A stretch of DNA of 64,000 nt from Granulosicoccus antarcticus IMCC3135 (lineage in GTDB: Bacteria; Pseudomonadota; Gammaproteobacteria; Granulosicoccales; Granulosicoccaceae): assembly GCF_002215215.1 (NCBI RefSeq), contig NZ_CP018632.1, forward strand, positions 1,353,501 through 1,417,500, written 5' to 3'. The notes under the pieces are model-generated. The model searched no databases, was not told the DNA's origin, and saw only the letters and a list, made by a program, of their open reading frames with translations. The stretch's first letter is position 1, and each line of letters starts with the position of its first letter. The position numbers and the translations under genes are program-made. This document shows, one piece after another, positions 7,829-16,375 of this stretch.

Positions 7829-10294
7829 ATGCATCGTTGTCACTATTTGTTGTTTTGCTTGTCTTTGGCTCTGGGCACAGTGTCTTCCCAGGCGTTCGCC
7901 GCAACAATCAATGGTGAGCTGTTCAAGTGGCATCCTGTGGAAATCGATTTCACCGGGCCGCTTGCCAGCGAGGCAGATACATCACCCAATCCCTTTCTGG
8001 ATTATCGTCTGACAGTTGAATTGACGAGCCCGTCAGGCAAGGTAACGAGGGTTCCGGGATATTTTGCCGGTGATGGACAGGGGCATGGTCGCGGGAATAT
8101 CTGGCGTGCACGCTTTTCTGCGGATGAAGTTGGGCAGTGGCATTATCACGCGCTCATACATAGCGGTTCTGAAATCGCTCTCAGTCTATCGCTCGATGAG
8201 GGTCTGGAGATCGAGCTGACGGGCAGTAGCGGTGATATGCAGATTGCTCCGGCACCCTACGATGCGCCTGAATTCTTGCGACATGGCAGGCTGGAATACG
8301 TGGGCGAGCATTATCTGAAGTTTCGCGACGGACCCTATTGGATCAAAGGTGGCACGGACAGCCCGGAGAATCTCCTGGGTTTTAGCGGTATTGATGGCAC
8401 GTTTGATCAAGGCGGTATAGATGAGCTGTTTTTGCACGACTACGCTGAACATCGCGGAGATTTTGTTGAAGGTGATCCTTTGTTCACACATTCGCAAACG
8501 GGCGCAGATAGCCGTGGTCTGATTGGTGCGCTCAATTATCTGGGAGCTCAAGGAGTCAATTCTGTCTTTTTTCTACCGATGAACCTGGGTGGCGATGGGC
8601 AGGATACCTATCCCTTTGTCGGGGCAAGCAAAGAGCGTTTTGATAAAACGCACTATGACATCAGTAAACTTCATCAGTGGAATCAAGTTCTGGCGCATGC
8701 CCAACGTCAGGGGATTGCGCTGAACATTGTGCTGAGCGAGACAGAAACTGCCAATGAGCAGTGGCTGGATGATGGGGCACTGGGCGTCGAACGCAAACTG
8801 TTCTTTCGAGAGCTGGTTGCTCGTTTCGGTTATCTGCTGGCTGCGAAGTGGAATCTGGGCGAGGAGAATGATTTTCCGCGGGTAGAGCTCGACAAGCATG
8901 CTGATTATCTGCAGGCATTGGATTGGAGTGGCAAACCGATTGCCGTACATACGCATATCAACCAGTTTTATCGCTACGGTGAGATCGTGGGCGACTCGCG
9001 CTATGGTGCCAGTTCGATTCAGTACGATGAGCAGTTTGCGGGGCAGTTTGTTGAGCAGTGGCGAACCAACTCGGCCAATGCTGGCCATCCCTGGGTGCTG
9101 GACATGGATGAAAATACCAATGGTCTGACACCCGAAAGCAATGCCGATCGACGTAAGCAGATTCTCTATGATGTACTTTTCAGTGGCGGCAATATCGAAT
9201 GGTATTTTGGTTACCATCCACAGCCGATAGGCGGAGATATTGATGCGGGCGACTTTCGTCAAAGAGAGTCCATGTGGCAACAGATGAGATTTGCCCGGGA
9301 GATGATGCAGAACGAGCTGCCATTTTGGGAAATGGAGCCTGCTGACTGGCGTGTATCCGGAGACAGCGATGCCTATGGCGGTGCCGAGGTGTTCGCTTTG
9401 ATGGGTGAAGCCTATGCCATTTATCTGCCTCAATCCACGGGTGCCGAAGTGCTCAACACGGGGAGCGTCAGTGGTCGGTTCGGGCTGCGTTGGTTTGATC
9501 CGAGAACCGGGGCGATGAGCAACGGTTCACAACAGTTGAGTGCCAGTGACAATCTTGCTCTGGGGTCTCCTCCTTACTCCATGGGCGAAGATTGGGTCGT
9601 GTTGATAAACCGCCTGGATCAGGCCATCGAGCAGGATGCGGTCTCGCAGAGCAGTAACGAGGCGCCAGTATTCAATGCATTGCCCGAACGCACAGTGTCC
9701 GTGGGTGAGTCTGTGTTGATTAAACTGACAGCCACCGATAGTGACGGTACTTTTCCTAGTGTAACCGTCGGTGCTTTGCCTGCTGGGATGAAGATAAACG
9801 GTCCGGGTAATGGCCTGCTGGAACTGATCTGGACAGTTCCGGGCGATGCTGCTGCCGAGTCTGTGGTTGAACTGATTGCCATTGATGCTCTGGATAGTTC
9901 ACTGAGAAGCACGCAGCAACTGATCATTAATGTGCGTGGGGGTGAAGCGGGCCTTGCTGAGACAGGCAATCCACTTATAGAGAGTTCGCCGGATGCGACC
10001 CTTCGTGATCTTGCACCAGTCTTTGAAACAATACCCTTGCAACAACTGGAAGCAGGCCGTGTTCTGGCATTGCGAGTGATCGCCAAAGGCGCTGACGGTG
10101 CCCCTCCCGCACTAATGCTTATTGACGGCCCGGAAGGGGCAGCCTTTGTCGACAATGGTGATGGTACCCGAACCTTTACCTGGCAGACCCGAGCCAGTGA
10201 TACAGGCAACCGCACAATTACGTTCATGGCTCGGGATCATGAATTGGCAAATCTGGTTTCAACACTGCAAGTTGAGGTGCAGATCACGCCTTGA
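7829..10294 (+). CDS. Secreted DUF5060 glycosidase-like protein with cadherin/Ig-like C-terminal domains
   Basis: Exported carbohydrate-active protein. The start at 7829 gives a classic signal peptide (MHRCHYLLFCLSLALGTVSS, cleavage about AFA|ATI); the open frame runs 33 codons further upstream but would bury it. Residues 25-130 or so form a DUF5060 domain (GELFKWHPVEIDF, YFAGDGQG, GQWHYHALI), which is found at the N-terminus of putative glycoside hydrolases. A TIM-barrel-like central region follows, with KWNLGEEND and PWVLDMDENTNG as candidate acid clusters and a beta-sheet domain after it. Two Ig/cadherin-like repeats end the protein (NEAPVFNALPERTVSVGES and APVFETIPLQQLEAG), suited to carbohydrate or surface binding. 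The catalytic residues are not certain. The kelch gene 74 bp downstream may be co-transcribed. Confidence 0.8.
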   Translation: MHRCHYLLFCLSLALGTVSSQAFAATINGELFKWHPVEIDFTGPLASEADTSPNPFLDYRLTVELTSPSGKVTRVPGYFAGDGQGHGRGNIWRARFSADEVGQWHYHALIHSGSEIALSLSLDEGLEIELTGSSGDMQIAPAPYDAPEFLRHGRLEYVGEHYLKFRDGPYWIKGGTDSPENLLGFSGIDGTFDQGGIDELFLHDYAEHRGDFVEGDPLFTHSQTGADSRGLIGALNYLGAQGVNSVFFLPMNLGGDGQDTYPFVGASKERFDKTHYDISKLHQWNQVLAHAQRQGIALNIVLSETETANEQWLDDGALGVERKLFFRELVARFGYLLAAKWNLGEENDFPRVELDKHADYLQALDWSGKPIAVHTHINQFYRYGEIVGDSRYGASSIQYDEQFAGQFVEQWRTNSANAGHPWVLDMDENTNGLTPESNADRRKQILYDVLFSGGNIEWYFGYHPQPIGGDIDAGDFRQRESMWQQMRFAREMMQNELPFWEMEPADWRVSGDSDAYGGAEVFALMGEAYAIYLPQSTGAEVLNTGSVSGRFGLRWFDPRTGAMSNGSQQLSASDNLALGSPPYSMGEDWVVLINRLDQAIEQDAVSQSSNEAPVFNALPERTVSVGESVLIKLTATDSDGTFPSVTVGALPAGMKINGPGNGLLELIWTVPGDAAAESVVELIAIDALDSSLRSTQQLIINVRGGEAGLAETGNPLIESSPDATLRDLAPVFETIPLQQLEAGRVLALRVIAKGADGAPPALMLIDGPEGAAFVDNGDGTRTFTWQTRASDTGNRTITFMARDHELANLVSTLQVEVQITP

Positions 10295-10368
10295 TTGAGC
10301 GGGCTGAAGCTGGCTTGAATCATGACGCGAACCCTAAGGCTGGTTGGGAAGATTGCCGATAGTTGAAC

Positions 10369-11598
10369 ATGAAACCCATATTGTATTTATTGACCAGCCT
10401 GATGCTGCTGGCTTCTGCACCTGTCAGTGCCGAGCAGTCTCAGGTTGAGGAATGGCAGTTGCTGCAAAGCACTGACGGTTCAAATCTGACTGCTCGTCAT
10501 GAGGCGGCGGCCGTGGTGCTCGGCGATGATATCTACCTGATGGGAGGACGGGGCAATCGGCCTGTTGAGCGCTATTCCCTGATCACCGGGCAGTGGGAAA
10601 ACCTGGGTCTTGCGCCTCTTGAGTTGCATCATGCACAGCCGGTTGTCATTGGTGATGACATCTATATTGCTGGTGCGTTTACCTGCTGTTATCCGCGTGA
10701 AACCAGCGTGGCAGAAATACATGTTCTGGACACTCTGACAAACACCTGGGATGTCGTCGGTAGCTTGCCGCCTGAGCGTGTGCGTGGCAGTACAGCTGCT
10801 GTCGTCTACTCAGGCAAACTGTATTTGCTGGGCGGTAATACACAGGGGCATGATGGTGGTGCCGTGGCGTGGTTCGACGAATATGATCCGGTTTCCGGTC
10901 AGTGGCGAATTCTGCCGGATGCACCCAACGCCCGCGATCATTTTTCTGCGGTAATGGCAGGCACCGAACTGGTCGCAGCATCCGGAAGGCAGACAACGCA
11001 ACCCAATCCTGCAGCCAATCCTGTCTCGGTCGTGGACATCTATGATTTCCAGACGGGACAATGGCGCAGCGGTGCACCGATACCTACCGTTAGAGGTGGG
11101 GCTGTGGTGGCCGCTTATGGGGTGGATGTCATCGTGGCAGGTGGTGAAATCAATACCTCCGATCTGGCATTGAATGTTGTCGAGGCTTACGATCTGAGCA
11201 AGGACGCCTGGCGCAGCTTGCCGACCATGATCAGCGGTCGGCACGGTAGCGGCGGGGGCATCTCCGGCCAACAGATGTATATGCTGTCGGGAGCTAACCT
11301 TATTGGCGGTTCGACCGAAAGCGACGATTCTGAAACGCTGCAGCTGCATGAAATGATCGTAATTGAAGAACCCGTTGAACCCGTTGAACCCGTTGAACCC
11401 GTTGAACCCGTAGATCCCGTAGATCCCGTAGATCCGGATGTCGATGAAATTGAGCCCGAAGAGCAGGGTGAAGATTCAGACGGTGAGCCGGTTTCAAGCT
11501 CCGGCGGTGGAGGGGCTTTTGAGCTGTCTATGTTGCTGTCCTTGTCAGGACTCCTGCTTTTACGCAGGCAACGTCGAAAAGGCTCTTGCTTTGCCTGA
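10369..11598 (+). CDS. Secreted kelch-repeat beta-propeller with GlyGly-CTERM-like anchor
   Basis: Extracytoplasmic kelch propeller of about 409 residues. A signal peptide (MKPILYLLTSLMLLASAPVSA) precedes about six kelch blades, recognisable by repeated GDDIYLMGG, YLLGG and GQW elements. An acidic Pro-rich stalk made of EPV and DPV tripeptides follows. The end has a tripartite sorting signal: SSSGGGGAFE, a hydrophobic helix, and the basic tail RRQRRKG. This matches the GlyGly-CTERM pattern processed by rhombosortase in bacteria with type II secretion. A TTG at 10363 is open in frame, but the ATG at 10369 is preferred. Its neighbours suggest a role in glycan binding or processing at the cell surface; the specific function is unknown. 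Confidence 0.82.
   Translation: MKPILYLLTSLMLLASAPVSAEQSQVEEWQLLQSTDGSNLTARHEAAAVVLGDDIYLMGGRGNRPVERYSLITGQWENLGLAPLELHHAQPVVIGDDIYIAGAFTCCYPRETSVAEIHVLDTLTNTWDVVGSLPPERVRGSTAAVVYSGKLYLLGGNTQGHDGGAVAWFDEYDPVSGQWRILPDAPNARDHFSAVMAGTELVAASGRQTTQPNPAANPVSVVDIYDFQTGQWRSGAPIPTVRGGAVVAAYGVDVIVAGGEINTSDLALNVVEAYDLSKDAWRSLPTMISGRHGSGGGISGQQMYMLSGANLIGGSTESDDSETLQLHEMIVIEEPVEPVEPVEPVEPVDPVDPVDPDVDEIEPEEQGEDSDGEPVSSSGGGGAFELSMLLSLSGLLLLRRQRRKGSCFA
11368..11430 (+). repeat. Seven tandem 9-bp units in the kelch gene
   Basis: Four exact copies of GAACCCGTT are followed by three variants (GAACCCGTA, then GATCCCGTA twice). They encode the EPV/DPV stalk. The number of units can change by slippage in steps of three codons without shifting frame. 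Confidence 0.95.
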
Positions 11599-11652
11599 TC
11601 GGTCAGTTTAGGGTTGGCCCCTGATTCGGGCTAATGGAAATTCTTGACTGCT

Positions 11653-12105
11653 GTGTTGAAGACAATCAATCCGCTACTGAATGCCGATATTCTGTATGCC
11701 TTGGCCTCCATGGGGCATGGCGATTCAATTGTTCTGTGCGATGCCAACTTTCCAGGTGAGAGTGTCGCGCGCAAGACCTCTCTGGGACGCTTGTTACGTG
11801 TCGACGGTGCCAGCGTTGTTGAAGTCGCTGAGGCTGTACTCTCGCTGATGCCTCTGGATAATTTTATTGATGATGCTGCGCAGTGCATGGAGGTTGTCGG
11901 TGCTCCCGATGAATCACCGCAGGTGCAACGTGAGGTTCAGGCGGTCATTGATGCTAACGAGAATGAGTCGTTCAAGCTCATGCCGGTCGAGCGGTTCGCC
12001 TTCTATGCCAAGGCCAGTTCAGCTTATGCCGTTATCGCCAGTGGTGAGAGGCGCTTTTATGGCTGCTTCATACTGACTAAAGGCGTCCTGGCGCCAGAGG
12101 CCTGA
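11653..12105 (+). CDS. fucU: FucU/RbsD-family sugar mutarotase
   Basis: Cytosolic mutarotase that speeds the alpha/beta exchange of sugars, L-fucose in the characterised FucU. The N-terminus [20 protein letters not shown] followed by HGD aligns well with E. coli FucU (LKTISPLIS, MGHGD), and the C-terminal [15 protein letters not shown] and SGERRFYG blocks match. The start is uncertain: GTG at 11653 reproduces the MLKT start of homologues, while TTG at 11644 and TTG at 11656 are also in frame. It is followed by tdk after 7 bp. No fucose isomerase, kinase or aldolase lies in the window, so it may serve another sugar taken up by the neighbouring systems. Confidence 0.85.
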   Translation: MLKTINPLLNADILYALASMGHGDSIVLCDANFPGESVARKTSLGRLLRVDGASVVEVAEAVLSLMPLDNFIDDAAQCMEVVGAPDESPQVQREVQAVIDANENESFKLMPVERFAFYAKASSAYAVIASGERRFYGCFILTKGVLAPEA

Positions 12106-12112
12106 GAACTCA

Positions 12113-12697
12113 GTGGCACAACTCTATTTCTATTATTCGGCCATGAATGCCGGTAAATCGACAGCGCTCCTGCAGTCTGCTCATAACTACCGTGAGCAGG
12201 GCATGCAGGTGGCTTTGTATACCGCCGCAATCGATGACCGCTATGGTCAGGGTGTTATTCGCTCCCGCATCGGTTTGCAGGAAAATGCTCTGCAGTTCGG
12301 CGATGACACCGCATTTTTCGAGCCTATCGAGCTGCAGCATCTTGATACACCGCTGGCGTGTGTCTTGGTGGACGAGGCACAGTTTCTATCTCGCCAACAA
12401 GTGGATGAGCTTGCCAAGGTGGTGGATAAACTGGATATACCCGTGTTGTGCTTCGGCATACGCACAGATTTTCAGAGTGAGATGTTTCCCGGCTCGTCCC
12501 GATTGTTAGCTATCGCAGACAAGATTCAGGAGCTCAAGACCGTTTGCACTTGCGGTCGCAAGGCGACCATGATCGTGCGCCTGGATGAATCCGGACAGAT
12601 CGTCGCTGCGGGTGATCAGGTACAGATTGGCGGTAATGATCGCTACGTTTCAAAATGCAGGCGGCATTACCGGGAGCTGATGGATGGCGCCAGTTAG
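12113..12697 (+). CDS. tdk: Thymidine kinase
   Basis: Salvage enzyme that phosphorylates thymidine with ATP; type II (E. coli-like) thymidine kinase of 194 residues. The P-loop is SAMNAGKST (residues 9-17), Walker B is VLVDEAQFL, and the zinc-ribbon cysteines are in VCTCGRKA and SKCRRHY. Translation starts at GTG 12113, seven bases after the fucU stop, so the two genes may share a transcript although their roles differ. A strong dyad follows the stop immediately. Nothing unusual is seen in the protein. Confidence 0.95.
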   Translation: MAQLYFYYSAMNAGKSTALLQSAHNYREQGMQVALYTAAIDDRYGQGVIRSRIGLQENALQFGDDTAFFEPIELQHLDTPLACVLVDEAQFLSRQQVDELAKVVDKLDIPVLCFGIRTDFQSEMFPGSSRLLAIADKIQELKTVCTCGRKATMIVRLDESGQIVAAGDQVQIGGNDRYVSKCRRHYRELMDGAS

Positions 12698-12733
12698 GGG
12701 TCGTGAAATGATAGTTAATTATTTCACGATCCC
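12697..12733. terminator. Bidirectional hairpin between tdk and the DUF2325 gene
   Basis: GGGGTCGTGAAAT (12697-12709) pairs with ATTTCACGATCCC (12721-12733), a 13-bp stem with one wobble and an 11-nt AT-rich loop. It lies exactly between two convergent genes. There is no long T-run, but position and strength suggest transcript ends on both strands. Confidence 0.55.
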
Positions 12734-12745
12734 TTAGCTTCCTGA

Positions 12746-13513
12746 TCAGTCCTGGCCGAGAGTCTCGCGCAGGCTTCGAGTGAAGGCCGACATGCTGGAT
12801 CGCTGCATGAAGACGATGGGCTTGTCCTGTCTGGCACAGAGCGTTCGTGCTTTCTGCATGGCGCTGTGACTGATGCAGTTGGTCGGGCACATCACGACAT
12901 CGGCCTGGCTGACCAGCTCGGAAATGCGGTGAGGGCAGGTTTCCCGGCCGCCATCATGATGGAGGAATCGTCCGTCACATGACTCCACCAATGCTTGGAA
13001 ATGTCTGCGTTGCTGCGCCTTGCCGCCCAGGTAGAGTACGCACTGACCGCATAGCTTCAAATCCCCTGCGGTATTGGCAGAGGCGGTTTTCGGCATAGGC
13101 AGAGGGGGGGCAGATTGTTCTGCAACCAGAGTTTGCTGGAAAGCTTCCAGATGGGAAATGGTCTGAGTCTGCTGTTTGACGGTCTCTTTTTCAGCACTCA
13201 AGCTATTCTGTAGTTCGCTGAGACGATGGAGCAACTGCTCCATGCGAGGATCGTTGGCTGCCCGAGCCGATGAATCGTTTGTGATTGTTTTCTGTTCGAG
13301 TCGCTGAGCTTCCAGCATCTGCGCCTGAAGGCGTTGGCCTTTGAGTTTTTCCTGTTCTGTCAATCGTGTCTGTTCGCGCAGGGCATCGCTGGTGCTCTGA
13401 TAGCGCTGTCTCAGCGTCTGTACTTCTCGAGTCAGGGAGTCAATCTGGCGATCTTGTTTCGAGAGTCTGCCACGATCAACACAGGTACTGGCCCCGGATA
13501 AATGCGACATCAT
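12746..13513 (-). pseudogene. DUF2325 gene, C-terminal part, separated by an insertion
   Basis: This fragment starts at MMSHLSGAST, the middle of the DUF2325 protein. A coiled coil rich in Gln, Glu and Arg follows (about 130 residues), then the DUF2325 domain with KLCGQCVLYLGGK, HHDGGRE, ADVVMCPTNCISHSAM and KPIVFMQRSS. Family members are otherwise continuous through a GEVHMLSHLVG-like segment. Here GQVH and MMSHL are 1,018 bp apart. Upstream read-through from the inserted element keeps this frame open, so a hybrid fragment could be translated, but the native start is lost. The function of DUF2325 proteins is not established; the Fur box upstream of the operon points to iron. Confidence 0.9.
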
Positions 13514-14531
13514 TTGACATCCTCCTCTCCCTGAAGAAAGAGGATTCCCACTAAGGAGCGCAATGTCCTGCGCCGAGACGGAGAATATTTCGAGCCGCGT
13601 TAACGTCACGATCATGCTGAACACCACATTCAACACATTGCCAGTCTCTTACCGAAAGAGCTCTTATTCCCTGCGGTCCGCACAGGCTTCCGCATTCGGA
13701 GCACGCTCGCGTGGTATAGGCTTCATTGATTTCTCGGTAGACAATACCGGCCTGCTGGCTCTTGTAGTCGAGCATTGTCTTGAAGCTGGCCCAGCTTGCG
13801 TCAAGCGCAGACTTGGCCATCGTGGTTTTTGTCAGCTTCGAGCTACTGACATCTCCCACGTAGATCTCGCCGCATCGATTGACCAGATTGCGGCTGTCTT
13901 GCCCCTTGGGACACGTGCGATCAACCGAGACACAGATGCAAAAATACCATCGACCGCGAGCATCCTCAGTGAAACAACCTGCCCTGAACCTGTATTGGCA
14001 AGACCGAAGCTGTCCCATACCTTGAAGTGAGAACCTGCAAAGAAGACCTGCCCGTGCTTCCAGTGAGCTGCCCGAGCCTTGAAGGGCACCCATCCCAACG
14101 AGCGTTTATCGCCAAAACTCTTGCGCCACCTCAGCTTGCGACGCTTTGCCGAATAGCGTTTGCTGGCGTAGTGTTCGGCCGTTTCCTGAATCGTACTGCT
14201 GCCAATGTGCTCGAACTGCTTCGAGGCACCCACCGTGTAAGCAGAGAAGTCAAATCCGGACATCCACCGACCACGCTCCCGAATCATACGATCAGACAGG
14301 TCGTTGCAGTAGTTCCATACCTGATTGACTTCTGTCGCCATGCTGCGCAAAAGCGGCGCATGGCGATCTTTTACCCTGACTTTGAGAACCTTGATGCATG
14401 TTGATTTCACAGCTCGATTGTATAACCGTTCCGCCCCCATTCACCCAGAAGAGTCAACAATAACTGACTATATATACAGCATTCCAATTCCTCCCCGCCC
14501 TGAACGACGGGGTATCCTTGGAATTGAAGGG
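13514..14531 (-). mobile_element. IS200/IS605-group tnpB-only element (IS1341-like)
   Basis: A 1,018-bp insertion that interrupts the DUF2325 reading frame. The left end (high coordinates) carries a hairpin on the minus strand, CCCCG-TCGTTCAGGG-CGGGG, just inside the junction. The right end carries CCTCT-TTCTTCAGGG-AGAGG followed by the terminal GAGGATGTCAA. Such subterminal hairpins without inverted repeats are the hallmark of this IS group. No target duplication is present, as expected. The bases before the left end are TTCAT, a plausible target-adjacent motif. Only a tnpB remnant is inside; there is no tnpA, so the element cannot move alone. Confidence 0.88.
13551..14410 (-). pseudogene. 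tnpB: Broken tnpB (IS1341-type, RNA-guided nuclease family)
   Basis: Reads as TnpB in two frames. The first frame (from a GTG at about 14410, KSTCIKVLKVRVKDRHAP) runs to VWDSFGLA; the protein continues in another frame from YRFRAGCFTEDARGRWYF. A single lost base near 13995 explains the shift. Farther on, near 13890-13900, CPKGQD jumps directly to NRCGEIYVGDVSSSKL. The stretch that normally holds the RuvC-I aspartate (GIDLG region) is therefore missing. The C-terminal block NEAYTTRACSECG, the second zinc knuckle CVECG and HDRDVNAARNIL remain. The protein is certainly inactive as a nuclease. Confidence 0.88.
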
Positions 14532-15023
14532 ATGAACCTGTCCGAAGACAGTGATGATGATGATGCTGCGCGTGGCCTGGGGGTGTGTGATGAGGGCCCA
14601 CAGGCTGCCAGCAACATTGCCAGCCTTCCAGCCACTGTTCCAGAGTTCGCTGAGGGCTTCGGCGTCCTTGGCAGCACGAAACTGTTTGACCGTCAGCGCA
14701 AACTTTTGCTCCAACTGTTTTTGTAATCTGATTGTCAACGGGTGCTTGTTGTTCGCCGCACTCTCAACGGCCAGTTGATGAATGTCATAGTCGCTTTTGC
14801 CGGCAACCGGCAAACCCGCCTTGGAACCCAGTTGACGTACCTCGCTCAAGCTCAGACAGGTGCCGACGATCATGCAGTGCCAGCAATCCTGCAGTTCCCA
14901 CAGCTTATAGCGGGCACGGCGAGGCTCAAGCTGATTGAGCTGTGGTTGATAAGTCAGTGGGCTCACTGACAGATCGGCCGCAAGCGGTGTCCCGTTCAAC
15001 GGGTATTTTAGTGGGTTATCCAA
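14532..15023 (-). pseudogene. DUF2325 gene, N-terminal part
   Basis: The first 164 codons of the DUF2325 gene, from ATG at 15023 to GQVH at the insertion junction. Recognisable family blocks are LWELQDCWHCMIVGTCLS, KSDYDIHQLAVESA and LWALITHPQATR. Joined to the C-terminal part (256 codons including stop), the precise removal of the insertion restores one frame of 419 residues. In the present sequence the frame reads 26 residues into the element before a stop. It is 32 bp downstream of the unknown gene at 15056-16102 and presumably shares its Fur-controlled promoter. Confidence 0.9.
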
Positions 15024-15055
15024 TTAGCGATGCTCTGCTGAAGAAACGGGCGAGC

Positions 15056-16102
15056 CTAGTGGATCATCGGGGTCTCTTTCACATGCCCGCACTGCCAATC
15101 CAGTTCATCACGGGCTTGCAGTTGTCGCATGTCCCACTGTCTTGTTGGCAGTGGTGTACCGATCTGACGCAAGATGCTCTGGAAGCCTTCTTTCTTTGAC
15201 AGCAGCTTATTGACTGATTCTAACGGTAGCCAGGCGCTGAGCTGGCGTGCGCATCGCTGGGTGTCGCCGCCTGCGAATTCGGCCAGAGAGCCCAGGAACA
15301 CAGCTTCATCAGCCGAGATGGCGGGGCAGCACAGGCAGCGGATGTCAGGTACGTGGGCACTGTGTCGAAGCGCTTCCACCATGTGGGCATCAACAACCGT
15401 CTGTAGTTCGGGTAGTGCCACATGCTGGCAGAGTAGAGGAACGACTCTGGCACCCAGACCGGAATAGGAGAGGGTACGCTTGCGCAGTCTGATGGTATTG
15501 AGAAGCAGGGACTCTCCCAGTGACAGTTCTTTGGTCAGTGTGACTGAGCGGTGTTCCGTCGGACCGTTGTGACTGGGCATGCCTCTCCAGCTGGGTGTAA
15601 AGACATGACTGCCACCACGCTTGAAGCACTCGGCACCGCATAGCGCGGTGGCTGCCTGACTGAAGGCTTCAAGGGTGTGCCCTTCGAGACAATGCCTGGC
15701 AATCAATGCGGCCTGTTCTGCTTGCCCGGCATTGATCTTACAAAGCATGCACAGGACGTGATTCTCAACAGTGGACAACCATTCGGGATTGGCAGGTGCA
15801 CGATCGTCGTCAAAATTCTGATTCAACAAGACATCGGCGAGCATGTTGACCGCCTCGATGGTGTGTTTGCGATCAGGACCGCCGTCAATGATTCTGCCCA
15901 ATGTGTCGAGAACATATCGCTCGGCAATCGGTGCTGTTGCCGAACGACCACGGGCGCGTGGTACGGCCAGTAACAAACGGGCTGGCAAAGGGAGATCGCT
16001 GAATCGTGTCTGTCTGGCGGCTGATGTGCTCATCAGGCCAGGCTGGGTCAATGCGCGAGGAGCGTTGCGCAAGGCTTCCGTGGAAATAATGACAGGATTC
16101 AT
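15056..16102 (-). CDS. Uncharacterised protein behind a Fur box, partner of the DUF2325 gene
   Basis: I do not recognise a named family. The 348-residue protein has no signal peptide or membrane helix and appears mostly helical. It contains several cysteines, with CMLCKIN near residue 120 and CLCCPAIS near residue 255. These could bind a metal, but no known motif is evident. A Fur-box-like sequence lies 26-44 bp upstream of the ATG. It is transcribed with the DUF2325 gene, with a gap of 32 bp, so both are likely induced by iron starvation. Because the partner is disrupted, this gene may also be losing its role, although its own frame is intact. Confidence 0.75.
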   Translation of the reverse strand: MNPVIISTEALRNAPRALTQPGLMSTSAARQTRFSDLPLPARLLLAVPRARGRSATAPIAERYVLDTLGRIIDGGPDRKHTIEAVNMLADVLLNQNFDDDRAPANPEWLSTVENHVLCMLCKINAGQAEQAALIARHCLEGHTLEAFSQAATALCGAECFKRGGSHVFTPSWRGMPSHNGPTEHRSVTLTKELSLGESLLLNTIRLRKRTLSYSGLGARVVPLLCQHVALPELQTVVDAHMVEALRHSAHVPDIRCLCCPAISADEAVFLGSLAEFAGGDTQRCARQLSAWLPLESVNKLLSKKEGFQSILRQIGTPLPTRQWDMRQLQARDELDWQCGHVKETPMIH

Positions 16103-16127
16103 GAAAGGGTCCTTTAGGCAATGTTAC

Positions 16128-16146
16128 TAATAATCATTCTCATTCA
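16128..16146 (-). promoter_or_regulatory. Fur box
   Basis: On the minus strand the sequence AATGAGAATGATTATT matches the Fur consensus core AATGATAATCATTATC at 13 of 16 positions. It lies 26-44 bp upstream of the start of the unknown gene at 15056-16102, where Fur would block the promoter. Confidence 0.7.
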
Positions 16147-16375
16147 AATTCTAGAATAATTTTCATTTCCTGTCAGCAAACAGCGGCAATGAGTTCGCAA
16201 TGATGTCTCATGAGTAGCATGTCAGGGCGTATTACTCAGCTGCTTTTCTGCACAGAAGCGTAGTCTGTGTTGCACGATGGATGAGTAATGGGATGTACGG
16301 CTATGGGGTTAGTTTTTAAAGCCGCGCCGCGTTACAAGCCTGCAAGTCCTCAAATTCAGTCACTACGAGTCGAGC

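Noticed and set aside
8573..9433. Antisense reading frame of 286 codons in the DUF5060 gene
   Set aside because: Composition is that of a mirrored coding strand, and the plus-strand protein is continuous and domain-supported here.
9619..10227. Antisense Ser-rich reading frame
   Set aside because: It mirrors the Ig-like domains of the plus-strand gene and lacks any start context.
11368..11430. Regular short repeats that could be taken for a CRISPR-like or satellite array
   Set aside because: They are 9-bp units in frame inside the kelch gene, encode a stalk and have no spacers.
13551..14410. Possible domesticated, nuclease-dead TnpB acting as an RNA-guided repressor
   Set aside because: The frame is broken by a single-base shift and a segment of the core is missing. 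Domesticated repressors keep a full-length frame, so this is decay.
16231..16289. Distant inverted repeat ATTACTCA/TGAGTAAT between the Fur operon and the acetyltransferase gene
   Set aside because: The arms are 43 bp apart and 8 bp long. This is within chance expectation for the region and has no clear link to a promoter.
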